This document shows, piece by piece, positions 1 to 8,772 of a stretch of DNA of 64,000 nt (positions within the stretch are counted from its first letter, which is position 1; each line of letters opens with the position of its first letter). Source of the stretch: an uncultured bacterium (GTDB lineage Bacteria; Bacillota_I; Bacilli_A; Acholeplasmatales; Anaeroplasmataceae); NCBI GenBank assembly GCA_949293265.1, contig CASFCK010000001.1, positions 62,001 to 126,000 on the forward strand, given 5' to 3'. The translations under genes were made by a program, and so were the position numbers. The notes under the pieces are model-generated. The model was given only the letters and a program-made list of their open reading frames with translations. It was not told the origin of the DNA and made no database searches.

Positions 1-447
1 ATTTGACATTTCACTACCAGCAGCTGAAATGGTTAATATTACACCTACAGGTAATGATTTTTCTAATTTCTTTTCCCCGCAATTATAAACCCAAGGACTG
101 CAATCAGTATAAAATCCGGCCGCAATACTCTTAGCTGAGTCTATTACAGAACCACCACCAACGGCTAAAATGAAGTCAATATTAGCTTCTTTTGCTAATT
201 TTACTCCTTGTTCTACTAAACTAAGTTTTGGGTTTGCTTCTACACCGCCTAATTCAATGTAGTCTATATTATTGTTTTTTAATTCATCAACAACATAATC
301 ATAAAGTCCTATTTTTCTAATTGATTCCTTACCGTAGTGGAATAATATTTTTTTGAATTTATATTCTCTTAATATCTTTCCTAAATTTTTTTCAGCATCT
401 ATGCCAAAGAAAACTTTTGTTGGCGTATTATAAATAAAATTTCTCAT
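1..447 (-). CDS. Iron-containing alcohol dehydrogenase (butanol dehydrogenase-like), 3' part missing
   Basis: The first 149 codons of a group III, metal-dependent alcohol dehydrogenase; the rest lies beyond the left edge. The N-terminus (MRNFIYNTPTKVFFG) and the nucleotide-binding loop GGGSVIDSAK with the following AAGFYTD are typical of the YugJ/BdhA/YqhD branch, which reduces aldehydes to alcohols with NAD(P)H during fermentation. The metal ligands would lie in the missing part. The ATG at 447 follows the deoB stop by one base, so it is translated from the same message as the last gene of the MBL-hemW-xerD-deoB run. The family is clear; the physiological substrate is not. Confidence 0.85.
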   Translation of the reverse strand, partial: MRNFIYNTPTKVFFGIDAEKNLGKILREYKFKKILFHYGKESIRKIGLYDYVVDELKNNNIDYIELGGVEANPKLSLVEQGVKLAKEANIDFILAVGGGSVIDSAKSIAAGFYTDCSPWVYNCGEKKLEKSLPVGVILTISAAGSEMSN

Positions 448-448
448 T

Positions 449-1624
449 CTATAACTCCTTTAAAAAAGATTTGCCAATAGGTTGAGGCTTTAATTTAAAG
501 TTTTCGTTAATTGTTTGACCTAAATCCGCAAATGATGTTCTTAAGCCTAAATTCACGCCTTTAATTTTTCTATTATAAGCAAAGACAGGAACTAATTCTC
601 TTGTATGATCAGTACCATGCCATGTAGGGTCATTGCCATGATCAGCTGTAATTAACAGTAAATCATCATCATTAAGCAAAGGTAATAATTTAGATAAATC
701 ATAATCAAACTCCTCTAAAGCTTTTTTATAACCTTCAGGATTTCTTCTATGACCATATAGCGCGTCGAAATCAACTAAATTTAGATAGCATAAGCCTTTA
801 AAATTTGTTTTAGCAATTTCATTCATAATTTCCATTCCGTTATGATTAGAAACAGTTTTATAGGCTTTAGTTATACCACAACCGTTATAAATGTCATTAA
901 TTTTACCGATGCTAATTACATCATAGCCGCTTACTTTTAAATAATCTAATGTGGTTTCATGAGCCGGAGATAATGCATAATCATGACGATTAGGTGTTCT
1001 TACAAAATTATATTTATTAGTTCCAACAAAAGGTCTAGCTATTATACGTCCTACTTTCCATTCTGGTTTCATACAAATTTCTCTAGCAATATTACAACAA
1101 CGATATAATTCGTCCAAGCCAAAAACTTCCTCGTGGCATGCAATTTGTAAAACACTATCAGCAGATGTATAAACGATCATAGCCTTAGTTCTAAGGTGTT
1201 CTTCACCTAGTTCTTTGATTATTTCCGTACCACTTGCAGCACAATTACCGATAACTTTATGACCTGTTTTATTTTCTAATTCAGCAATTAATTCTTTAGG
1301 GAATCCTGTGTCAGTGAATGTTTTTAAAGGTTTTGTTGTTAATACTCCCATAAATTCAAAATGCCCTGTTAAAGTATCTTTACCAACACTAGCTTCTTGC
1401 ATTTTACCATAACACGCTACTGGGTTAGTATTAGGGCTAACTCCTTTAATTTTAGTTAAATTACCATAACCAAATCGTTGTAGACATGGTAATTTAATAC
1501 CATTACATGCATCAGCAATATGACTGATAGTATTTGCACCTTCATCACCATAGTTTATACTAGTAGGATCACTACCACATCCTACAGAATCCATTACGAT
1601 AGTAAATATTCTTTTAAATTCCAT
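449..1624 (-). CDS. deoB: Phosphopentomutase
   Basis: Interconverts ribose-1-phosphate or deoxyribose-1-phosphate with the 5-phosphate, linking nucleoside salvage to the pentose phosphate pathway in the cytosol. At 391 aa it has the normal family length. It shows the alkaline-phosphatase-superfamily metal sites: the N-terminal MDSVGCG with the metal-binding Asp, the phosphorylated Thr region (GKDTLTGHFE), and the C-terminal TADHGNDPTWHGTDHTRE. Its start shares one base with the xerD stop. The order xerD-deoB is widely conserved in Firmicutes, which supports both calls. Confidence 0.96.
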   Translation of the reverse strand: MEFKRIFTIVMDSVGCGSDPTSINYGDEGANTISHIADACNGIKLPCLQRFGYGNLTKIKGVSPNTNPVACYGKMQEASVGKDTLTGHFEFMGVLTTKPLKTFTDTGFPKELIAELENKTGHKVIGNCAASGTEIIKELGEEHLRTKAMIVYTSADSVLQIACHEEVFGLDELYRCCNIAREICMKPEWKVGRIIARPFVGTNKYNFVRTPNRHDYALSPAHETTLDYLKVSGYDVISIGKINDIYNGCGITKAYKTVSNHNGMEIMNEIAKTNFKGLCYLNLVDFDALYGHRRNPEGYKKALEEFDYDLSKLLPLLNDDDLLLITADHGNDPTWHGTDHTRELVPVFAYNRKIKGVNLGLRTSFADLGQTINENFKLKPQPIGKSFLKEL

Positions 1625-2538
1625 TATTCATTTTCCTCCTTTTTTAATGGATGTGTATTTTGATAAATTTCTTTGAGTTTGGTTTTATCTATATGTGTAT
1701 ATATTTGAGTTGTTGAAATATCTTCATGGCCTAATAATTCCTGAACAATTCTTAAACTAGCTCCATTAGCTAATAAATGGGTAGCAAAACTATGCCTAAT
1801 TGTATGAGGTGAAATAGTTTTATCAATCCCAGCTTCGCTAGCTAAATTTCTAATATATTTAAAAAAACCTTGACGGGACATTTTTTCACCTTTATAGTTA
1901 TAAAACAATAATGAGCCAGGCTTTTTACTAATATTTGAACGTGAATTTTCAATATAATCTCTAAGAGCAATTATTGCCATATCTCCTAGTGGAATAATTC
2001 TTTCCTTATTTCCTTTACCAATTACACTTAAATACTTTTCATTCATGTGTAAGGAACTTATTTTTAAATCAAGTAATTCAGAAATTCTTAAACCAGAACT
2101 ATATAGTAATTCTAACATTGCTTTATTTCTTTTACCAATGTCCGTAGTTGTATCTATTAAGCTTAGCATTTTAGAAATTTCTTCTTCGGTTAAAACAGTT
2201 GGTAAATGAATATCTTTTTTAGGCATATCAATATAGTATGCTACATCTTCTTTACTAATTTGTTCATTGCTTAAAAATTTATGAAAAGCTTTAATCGTAA
2301 CTATTTTTCTAGATATTGTCGTTTTAGCCAAATTAGCTCTTTTTAAAGATGCGATATATTTTAAAATCATTTCTTTATCAATATCTCTTACATCATCGAT
2401 ATGTTGATATTTAATTAAAAATTCTTGATATTCTAGAAGATCATTTTTATAAGCAATAATAGTGTTTTTACTCAATCTTTTTTCATCTTCTAAATAATAT
2501 ATAAAATCAGTTATTTCATAAAATTTAATTTCTATCAT
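1624..2538 (-). CDS. xerD: Site-specific tyrosine recombinase XerD
   Basis: Chromosome-dimer resolution recombinase acting at dif with XerC or alone. It is 304 aa with an N-terminal SAM-like core-binding domain (about 8-95) and a C-terminal catalytic domain. The full catalytic set is visible: R151 (GLRISELL), the Lys of GKGNKER, H245 and R248 (HTIRHS), H271 (LLGHEDISTTQIYTH) and the nucleophile Y280. The start overlaps the end of hemW as ATGA and the gene abuts deoB, its usual Firmicutes neighbour. Its length and context separate it from the mobile-element integrase at 57906. No xerC is in the window. Confidence 0.93.
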   Translation of the reverse strand: MIEIKFYEITDFIYYLEDEKRLSKNTIIAYKNDLLEYQEFLIKYQHIDDVRDIDKEMILKYIASLKRANLAKTTISRKIVTIKAFHKFLSNEQISKEDVAYYIDMPKKDIHLPTVLTEEEISKMLSLIDTTTDIGKRNKAMLELLYSSGLRISELLDLKISSLHMNEKYLSVIGKGNKERIIPLGDMAIIALRDYIENSRSNISKKPGSLLFYNYKGEKMSRQGFFKYIRNLASEAGIDKTISPHTIRHSFATHLLANGASLRIVQELLGHEDISTTQIYTHIDKTKLKEIYQNTHPLKKEENE

Positions 2539-3620
2539 ATAAATTCCTCAAAAACAACATTAGCTAACATTAATCCTTTATTTGTCAATCTAAGTGTGAG
2601 TTCATCCTCATATAAAAGTTTATAATCAACTAATTTTTGATAATTAAAATCATTATTAACATAAGAATTAAATCGCTTAAAATAGTCTTTTTTTATAATG
2701 CCATCAACTTTTCTTAAGCCTAATATTAAATACTCTTTTTTCTCATCTTCTATGCTTAAATATTCTATCTCTTTATCTAAATTATTTAAATATTTATATA
2801 AGAATTTAGCATTTGTAATCCTTTTATGACCAAGGTATGAACATGCACCCATACCAACACCAATATATTCCTCCTTAGACCAATATTTAAGATTATGTAT
2901 TGATTTAAAACCTGGTTTAGCATAATTAGAAATTTCATATTGAATAAACCCTAATTTAGCTAATTCGTTTGATATATATATATTCATATCAGCAATTAGA
3001 TCTTCATTTAATTCAGAAATATTATGTGTTCTATTTAATAAAGTTTCATTTTCTAAGATTAAACTATACGCTGAAATATGTTTAATATCTAACTCTTTAA
3101 TAAAGGCAATATCTTTTTTAACAGCATTGAGGGTTTGATTAAAATAACCATAAATTAAATCAATGTTAATATTAGTTATTCCATTATCTTTTAGCATTTT
3201 AACGGCATTAAGAACATCTTCTAATTTGTGGTGTCTATTTAATAATTCTAGTCCCTTTTTATCAGTTGTTTGCATACCTAAACTAACTCTATTTATTTTA
3301 TATTTAGCAAACAACCTAACCTGTTCTAAGGTTATAAGTTCAGGGTTTAGTTCAATGGAAAATTCTTTAAAATTAATCTTTAAACTAGAAATAAAACTTA
3401 ATAGTTTTTCTAAATTATCTAAATCTAGATAATTAGGTGTTCCTCCACCTATATAAATTGTATCGATATTTACAAAATAGGCTTTATAGTTTTTAATTTC
3501 TTCAATTAATGTAGCAATATATTTATTAACTTCTTCTTGTGAAAACGGGATTCGTTTAGGAAAATCACAGTATGAGCAAATATGAGCACAAAAAGGAATG
3601 TGAATATATAAACCTAACAT
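2535..3620 (-). CDS. hemW: Radical SAM heme chaperone HemW (coproporphyrinogen oxidase-like)
   Basis: 361 aa radical SAM protein of the HemN/HemW family. The cluster motif is CX3CX2C, seen as FCAHICSYCDFPK near residue 11. The HNLKYW motif near residue 237, linked to heme binding in HemW, is present. The N-terminus is short, as in HemW and unlike true HemN. HemW proteins are thought to bind and deliver heme rather than oxidise coproporphyrinogen. It ends with TGA overlapping the xerD ATG and starts one base after the MBL gene stops, so it lies inside a tight operon. In many Firmicutes this gene sits between lepA and hrcA; here lepA is 5.6 kb away. Confidence 0.88.
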   Translation of the reverse strand: MLGLYIHIPFCAHICSYCDFPKRIPFSQEEVNKYIATLIEEIKNYKAYFVNIDTIYIGGGTPNYLDLDNLEKLLSFISSLKINFKEFSIELNPELITLEQVRLFAKYKINRVSLGMQTTDKKGLELLNRHHKLEDVLNAVKMLKDNGITNINIDLIYGYFNQTLNAVKKDIAFIKELDIKHISAYSLILENETLLNRTHNISELNEDLIADMNIYISNELAKLGFIQYEISNYAKPGFKSIHNLKYWSKEEYIGVGMGACSYLGHKRITNAKFLYKYLNNLDKEIEYLSIEDEKKEYLILGLRKVDGIIKKDYFKRFNSYVNNDFNYQKLVDYKLLYEDELTLRLTNKGLMLANVVFEEFI

Positions 3621-3621
3621 A

Positions 3622-4494
3622 TTAAACCCTCTTAAAATATAATTTATTATCGAGAAAAAAGGTAGTAATTAAATTTTTAGATTCTAAATAGGCAAGATAT
3701 GATTTAATAGTTGAACATATTAGTAAATATTTATTGTAGGAAATTTTTAATTTATAATGTTCAAATATATAGGCGAAAATATTATCATAATGATTAGGCT
3801 TACTTAAATATTCTAATAAAACATTACAAATTTCATCAATTTTAGCCAAATTATAGTCAACTAATTCAGCAAAATCATTACTAGTTTCAACATGACTAGG
3901 TACCATTATTTTACCCTTTAGACTTTTTATGTAATTTAGGCTTTTTATATAGCCATCAACATCATAAATAAGCATGATATGTTCTTTATCTATTAATTCT
4001 TTTTTACATATACTATCAGCAATAAAATAGACCCCATCTTTTGTTTTAAATCCACGCATATCATAATGATGCCCTGGCAATTTAAAACTTTTTAGGCAAT
4101 CTGGAAGATGTTTAAGTGACAAAATATCGTGTTGTTCATTAACATGCATTAAAGGAGTATCATATTTCGTTAAAGGATAGCCTCCACTAAGAAAGCCAAT
4201 ATCTAATTTATCATTACGTAAAAATGCTCTTTCTATTCTACTTGTTATGACTTGACAATTTGTTTGTTTGATTAAATATTCATTAGCTCCGGTATGATCG
4301 GCATGAGAATGAGTATTGACAATGTATTTTAAATTGAAGCCGTATGAGCGCAAAAGACTTTCTAGTCGGGGACCATATTTTTTAATTGGAACATCAATTA
4401 AAATTACATCATGTTCGTTTAACTTATATAAGCCTAAGTTAGTATTTCCGGTTATATAATAAGTATTTCCTTTTAAATGTATTAATTCAAACAT
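3622..4494 (-). CDS. Metallo-beta-lactamase-fold hydrolase, substrate unknown
   Basis: Zn-dependent MBL-fold hydrolase with the metal motif HSHADHTGA near residue 84 and later His/Asp ligands (GHHYDMRGF, FIADS, VPSHVE). I start it at the ATG at 4494, preceded by AAGGAT at good spacing; an upstream in-frame TTG at 4521 lies before that ribosome site. The C-terminal ~90 residues have a helical look (EYLSKPNHYDNIFAYIFEHYK), as in the SoxH/glyoxalase-II-like MBL group with a helical tail. It is the first gene of the hemW-xerD-deoB run. The substrate could be a thioester or a thiol adduct; the sequence does not decide. Confidence 0.8.
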   Translation of the reverse strand: MFELIHLKGNTYYITGNTNLGLYKLNEHDVILIDVPIKKYGPRLESLLRSYGFNLKYIVNTHSHADHTGANEYLIKQTNCQVITSRIERAFLRNDKLDIGFLSGGYPLTKYDTPLMHVNEQHDILSLKHLPDCLKSFKLPGHHYDMRGFKTKDGVYFIADSICKKELIDKEHIMLIYDVDGYIKSLNYIKSLKGKIMVPSHVETSNDFAELVDYNLAKIDEICNVLLEYLSKPNHYDNIFAYIFEHYKLKISYNKYLLICSTIKSYLAYLESKNLITTFFLDNKLYFKRV

Positions 4495-4690
4495 ATTATC
4501 AATCCTTAAAGTATGTAACAAAGTTATTTTACTAGGGTTAGATTGTCTATCTACCCTTTAATGATGGCATCCTATTTTTAGAATTTAGAAATGGTTTATA
4601 GCATAGTTTTCTAAAGTAAATAAAATTTAATACTTTTACTAGTTTAGTTTCAATAAGTTTATTAAATAAATATATAAATCACTTCTTATT

Positions 4691-4702
4691 TATTATACCA
4701 TT
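4691..4702 (-). promoter_or_regulatory. Candidate extended -10 promoter for the MBL-hemW-xerD-deoB operon
   Basis: On the minus strand a TGG-TATAAT extended -10 box lies about 200 bases upstream of the MBL gene start. No convincing -35 hexamer is at the right distance, so this rests on the -10 alone. The 200-base leader between it and the first gene shows no riboswitch I recognise. Confidence 0.35.
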
Positions 4703-4728
4703 TATTAACAAGATTTAATAGTTAAAAT

Positions 4729-4751
4729 AAAAAGGGATTACTCCCTTTTTA
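4729..4751 (-). terminator. Intrinsic terminator after metIQ
   Basis: A perfect hairpin (AAAAAGGGA, loop, TCCCTTTTT) followed on the minus strand by a T-rich run. It overlaps the metIQ stop codon and closes the methionine transporter operon. Confidence 0.8.
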
Positions 4752-6296
4752 CGAAATATGACTGATAAAATATGGTTTAATAGTACCCATAAATTCTTCT
4801 TCTATAAATCTTGCTGTTTCAGCACTTGTTAAAACATTAATTAAATCTTTAAGCCAACTAGCATTCTTATCTTCATCCCGACATGCTAATATATTGGCAT
4901 TTATGTGATTAGGGTCGGCTTCTTCAAAGATTAATTTATCATTACCAAGTCCAGCATTAATAGCAAATGTTGCATTAACAATGCCCAAATAACAATTAGA
5001 ATCATTTAAAGCTTCAGCAATACTTGAAGTTGCCATTGGCGTTATAATTAAATTTTCATAACCAGGTAACAATTCATAATAATTAAGAATATCAGTAGCA
5101 GAAAAACTTGTAATATCGCCATAAGTTGTTCTTATAATATTATTTGCGGCTAATAAATCTAAACATCTTTTTAAATTTGAACTATCGTTAGCTATTGCAA
5201 TAACTTTTTTAGTACTTCCTTTTAAATCAGTTATTTCATCTATTTTATATGAATATGCTCCATAAACACAATCGTACATTGTACAAGCATTAAACAAATT
5301 AGTATTATGAGTTTCATTATAACTTATTAAATATGGTTCATGTTGAAATAAATTAACATCTATTGAGCCATCAACAAGAGCGTTATTTAAAGGATCAAAT
5401 TCACTATAAATTTCAATATTTAAATTATAACCTAGTTCTCTCATTTCATCTTTAATATGGTTGAAAATTGGCTCACCAGGTTCACTCATAGTACCAACCT
5501 TAATAGTCACTAAATCGGTCTTATTAGTGGCATAAACTGCAATTTTAACACTGATAAATGTTATTAATAAAACACCTAAACCAATACCAATTTTTAAATA
5601 GTTTAAATGACCATTTTTAGCTAATTTATATAATATATTTCCACACAATTGAATAAACAGTACCAATATTATTATCGTAATTACAGCAAATAGCATCATT
5701 TCGAAGTCATAAGATATGTAGCCTTTATCATAAGCAAAAAAGCCAAGCCCACCGCCTCCTATTGCACCGGCCATTGCACTATAACCAATTAGGGTTATAA
5801 TAGCTAAAGTAGTACCTGAGATAATTGATGGTAAAGCTTCCTTTAAAATGATTTTTGTGGTTATTTGAGTTTTACTTAAGCCTAGAGCTTCTCCTACTTC
5901 TATAATATCTTTATTAGTTTCTTGTAAACTATTTTCAAAAAGTTTAGCAAAAAAAGGTATTGCTGCAATAGTTAACGGAACGATAAAGGCACTAGTTGAA
6001 AATGCTTGGCCAACTCCAGTAAATATTTTCATTATGATTCTTGTAAAAGGTATTACGAAAAACATTAACACATAAAATGGAAATGATCTAACTATACCAA
6101 TCAAAATATCTAAAATCTTATATAAAATTTGTATTCCTTTTCTTTTTGAACGTTTAGTATAAAATAATACTAAACCTAAAAATAAACCAAAGACTAAGGC
6201 TATTAAAACAGTTATAAATACCATTTCAATAGTTTCACCTAAATATTTAGGTAGATCATTATATACATATTCTTTTAATTTATCTAGAAAGGTCAT
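4749..6296 (-). CDS. Methionine ABC transporter: MetI permease fused to MetQ binding protein
   Basis: A 515-aa fusion. Residues 1-235 are a MetI-type inner-membrane permease with about five hydrophobic segments and the EAA loop that docks the ATPase (EVGEALGLSKTQITTKIILKEALP). A further membrane helix near 233-254 leads into a MetQ/NlpA-type substrate-binding domain (about 260-510; starts VTIKVGTMSEPGEPI, contains the family signature LFQHEPYL). Normally MetQ is a separate lipoprotein; here it has no lipobox and is held by the permease helix. It overlaps metN by 17 bases and lies behind a methionine T-box, which fits D/L-methionine uptake. The fused state is direct from one uninterrupted reading frame. 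Confidence 0.9.
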   Translation of the reverse strand: MTFLDKLKEYVYNDLPKYLGETIEMVFITVLIALVFGLFLGLVLFYTKRSKRKGIQILYKILDILIGIVRSFPFYVLMFFVIPFTRIIMKIFTGVGQAFSTSAFIVPLTIAAIPFFAKLFENSLQETNKDIIEVGEALGLSKTQITTKIILKEALPSIISGTTLAIITLIGYSAMAGAIGGGGLGFFAYDKGYISYDFEMMLFAVITIIILVLFIQLCGNILYKLAKNGHLNYLKIGIGLGVLLITFISVKIAVYATNKTDLVTIKVGTMSEPGEPIFNHIKDEMRELGYNLNIEIYSEFDPLNNALVDGSIDVNLFQHEPYLISYNETHNTNLFNACTMYDCVYGAYSYKIDEITDLKGSTKKVIAIANDSSNLKRCLDLLAANNIIRTTYGDITSFSATDILNYYELLPGYENLIITPMATSSIAEALNDSNCYLGIVNATFAINAGLGNDKLIFEEADPNHINANILACRDEDKNASWLKDLINVLTSAETARFIEEEFMGTIKPYFISHIS

Positions 6297-7269
6297 CTTT
6301 ATTTTCCCCCTTTACAATAAGTTCATATTTCACATCAGTTTTATCAATATAGTTTAAAACGTTAATAAAGTCTTTGTCTTTAACATTAATAACTAAACTA
6401 CCAAGAACATCATCACCAAACTTTTCAAGTTTGCCCCAAACTATATCGAAATCAATATTTAAATCACGAGCCATTTTTGTAATTAATGATTCACTAGCTG
6501 ATTTTTTAGGGAATATTAATTTAATGTTTTTACCACTTAATGGTACGATTGGTTTTTCAGCAATTAAAGTTTGTAAGGCTTTATTTTTATATAAGAATAT
6601 ATCTTCTGTCTTTCCTATTTCTAAAATTTCTCCTTTGTTTATAATTGCTACTCTATCACAAATATATTTAACTACTTCCATTTGATGAGTAACAATAACG
6701 ATTGTTATTTTTAGCTCTTTATTTATTTTCTTTAAAATATCTAGTATTTGGATAGTTGTATTAGGATCAAGCGCACTCGTTGCCTCATCACAAAGTAATA
6801 TTTTAGGGTTTAATGCTAAAGCTCGCGCAATTGCTACTCTTTGACATTGACCACCTGATAATGTTATTGGCAATGAATTTAATTTATCACTAATACCCGT
6901 GATTTCGGCTAGTTTTAAAACTTTTTCTTTTATTTCTTTCTTTTTAAAATGTCTAGCTTCAAGCGGTAAAGCAATATTTTTATAGACACTTTGAGTATTT
7001 AATAAGGCAAAATGTTGAAAAATCATTGCTACTTTTTGTCTATAATTTGCTAAATACTTACCATTTAAATTACAAACATTAATATCATCTACTAAAATTT
7101 GTCCATCATCCACTTCTTCAAGTTTATTAATTGTTCGTAACAACGTTGATTTTCCAGCTCCACTAGGACCAACAAGTCCAAATATTTCGCCATCAAGAAT
7201 TTCTAAATTAATATTTTTTAAAGCTACTAGATCACTATATTTTTTTACTACATTTATAAATCTAATCAT
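6280..7269 (-). CDS. metN: Methionine ABC transporter ATP-binding protein
   Basis: Cytosolic ATPase of the MetNI(Q) methionine importer, 329 aa. Walker A GPSGAGKST (about 34-42), Q-loop (MIFQHF), signature LSGGQCQRVAIARAL, Walker B ILLCDEATSALD and the H-loop (VTHQMEV) are all present. The C-terminal ~75 residues match an NIL/ACT-like domain (SASESLITKMARDLN...), which in MetN binds methionine and shuts the pump down when the cell is replete. It is the first gene after the T-box, with a TAGGAGGT ribosome site, and overlaps metIQ by 17 bases, so a complete importer is made from two genes. Confidence 0.95.
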   Translation of the reverse strand: MIRFINVVKKYSDLVALKNINLEILDGEIFGLVGPSGAGKSTLLRTINKLEEVDDGQILVDDINVCNLNGKYLANYRQKVAMIFQHFALLNTQSVYKNIALPLEARHFKKKEIKEKVLKLAEITGISDKLNSLPITLSGGQCQRVAIARALALNPKILLCDEATSALDPNTTIQILDILKKINKELKITIVIVTHQMEVVKYICDRVAIINKGEILEIGKTEDIFLYKNKALQTLIAEKPIVPLSGKNIKLIFPKKSASESLITKMARDLNIDFDIVWGKLEKFGDDVLGSLVINVKDKDFINVLNYIDKTDVKYELIVKGENKDDLSR

Positions 7270-7283
7270 TTTGTACCTCCTAA

Positions 7284-7534
7284 AACAAAAAACAGTTCCA
7301 CCCCTAAAAAGGACGAAACTGTAAAATTCGTGATACCAACCTTAATTCATCAATAAAAATTGACCTATTTTCAAGTACTAACATACTCTATCGCTATAAG
7401 AGGCGAATCCCCATATAACCTACATATTGGCTACATAACTCCAAGACCATGTTCACTTAGTTTTCCTTATCTAGTTACACCAACCCTAGATTCTCTAAAA
7501 ATTACTAGCTAAGTTACTCTTCTTTTCTTCGTTT
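7284..7534 (-). promoter_or_regulatory. T-box leader, methionine (AUG specifier), upstream of metN-metIQ
   Basis: Read on the minus strand. The stem I specifier region reads GAACATGG before the closing TCTTGGAG, placing AUG (Met) at the usual specifier position. The T-box core follows (AAGGTTGGTATCACG); its bulge TGGT would pair with ACCA, matching the A discriminator of tRNA-Met. It ends in a terminator hairpin with arms ACAGTTTCGTCC and AGGGGTGGAACTGT (7291-7322) and a T-run. Uncharged tRNA-Met should favour the antiterminator and switch on the importer. Confidence 0.92.
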
Positions 7535-7540
7535 GTTTAT

Positions 7541-7568
7541 ATTATACAAAAAAATATTCTATATGCAA
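7541..7568 (-). promoter_or_regulatory. Sigma-A-type promoter of the methionine T-box operon
   Basis: Minus strand TTGCAT, 16 bases, TATAAT. Transcription would begin near 7534, just before stem I of the T-box. Confidence 0.8.
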
Positions 7569-7584
7569 GACAAAATTTAAAATC

Positions 7585-7612
7585 TTGTAATTTTATCATA
7601 TTTTTGTATAAT
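7585..7612 (+). promoter_or_regulatory. Sigma-A-type promoter of the M20 amidohydrolase gene
   Basis: TTGTAA, 16 bases, TATAAT on the plus strand, back to back with the T-box promoter. The start would be near 7619, giving a very short leader that holds only the AAGGTGAT ribosome site before the ATG at 7630. Confidence 0.75.
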
Positions 7613-7629
7613 TAAATAAGGTGATTGCA

Positions 7630-8760
7630 ATGGATGATTTTATAATTAATTGTCGAACTTATTTACATCGATATCCTGAACTTGGTTTTAATACATATCA
7701 AACAGCCAAATTTATTTATAAAACTTTAGCTAAGTTAGGATATAATCCAAATTATGCCTTAGATAAAAATGCGGTTTATGCTTATTTAGATTTAGGCAAG
7801 GAAAAAACATTGTGTTTTCGTTCTGATATGGACGCGTTAAATGTCAAAGAAGAAACTAATGTTCCTTTTAAAAGTAAAAATGAATATATGCATGCATGTG
7901 GTCATGATGCTCATATGACAATTTTATTATATGCAGCAAAGTTAATTATTAATAACTTAGACAAACTTAAATATAACTTAGTTATTTTATTTCAACCAGC
8001 TGAAGAAGGGCCTTTACCAGGTGGGGCGTATTATTTAAAAGATATTCCAATCTTAAAAAAAGTTAATGAATTCTATGCTTTTCATGTTTCTCCAACACTT
8101 GAAGTTGGAAAAATAGGTATTAAAATTGGTGAAGCTTGTGCTGCGCCAGATTTATGGGAACTTGAATTAACTGGTTTAGGGTGTCATGCATCACGACCTG
8201 AAAATGGCAGGAATCCAATTTTAGGTGGAGCAGAAATTGTATTACAATTTGAAAGGTTTTATCAAGATATAAAACAAAGTAAAAATATAGTCTTATCTAC
8301 CACTTATTTTAATAGTGGAGTTTCTATGAACATCATTAAAGACAAAGCTTATTTAAAAGGTACAGCAAGAAGTTTTAATGAAATGGACCGAAAATATTTA
8401 GCTACAGAAATGGAAAATATAATAAGTAAATGTTGCAATTTGTACAAATTAGATTATAAATTTGATTTCCATTATGCTTATCCACCATTGTTTAATGATA
8501 AAGATTTAGCAGCTAAAATGTTTACTGCTGCAAGCTATATTTTAGGAGCTGGAAATTGTATTTCTCTTGCTAATTTTGAAATGATTGGCGAAGACTTTGC
8601 CTATTATAATGAAATAGCACCTATATGTTTAACGTGGATAGGCGCTAAAAATATAGGTGCTGAATTCTATGATTTACATAATGCTAAATTTATTGTTCCG
8701 TTTGAAACAATTGAATATGGTGGGAAAATACTTTTTGAATTAGTAACTAAAACAGGGTAA
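7630..8760 (+). CDS. M20D-family amidohydrolase (hippurate / N-acyl amino-acid hydrolase type)
   Basis: Metal-dependent amidohydrolase, 376 aa. Metal motifs visible: the HACGHDAHM block, the PAEEGPLPGG block with the catalytic Glu pair, HVSPT, and the C-terminal GEDFAYY. This branch includes hippurate hydrolase, IAA-amino-acid hydrolases and N-acetyl-diaminopimelate deacetylase (DapL/YkuR type). I place the start at ATG 7630 because the in-frame GTG at 7621 is itself part of the ribosome site AAGGTGAT. Single gene with its own promoter and terminator, divergent from the methionine transporter. No dap genes lie nearby, so the substrate stays open. Confidence 0.85.
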   Translation: MDDFIINCRTYLHRYPELGFNTYQTAKFIYKTLAKLGYNPNYALDKNAVYAYLDLGKEKTLCFRSDMDALNVKEETNVPFKSKNEYMHACGHDAHMTILLYAAKLIINNLDKLKYNLVILFQPAEEGPLPGGAYYLKDIPILKKVNEFYAFHVSPTLEVGKIGIKIGEACAAPDLWELELTGLGCHASRPENGRNPILGGAEIVLQFERFYQDIKQSKNIVLSTTYFNSGVSMNIIKDKAYLKGTARSFNEMDRKYLATEMENIISKCCNLYKLDYKFDFHYAYPPLFNDKDLAAKMFTAASYILGAGNCISLANFEMIGEDFAYYNEIAPICLTWIGAKNIGAEFYDLHNAKFIVPFETIEYGGKILFELVTKTG

Positions 8761-8772
8761 CCTGTTTTTTTT
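8749..8772 (+). terminator. Terminator between the M20 gene and the HIT gene
   Basis: Hairpin AAAACAGG-GTAA-CCTGTTTT followed by a T-run on the plus strand. It overlaps the stop codon of the M20 gene and touches the 3' end of the convergent HIT gene, so it may act in both directions. Confidence 0.8.
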
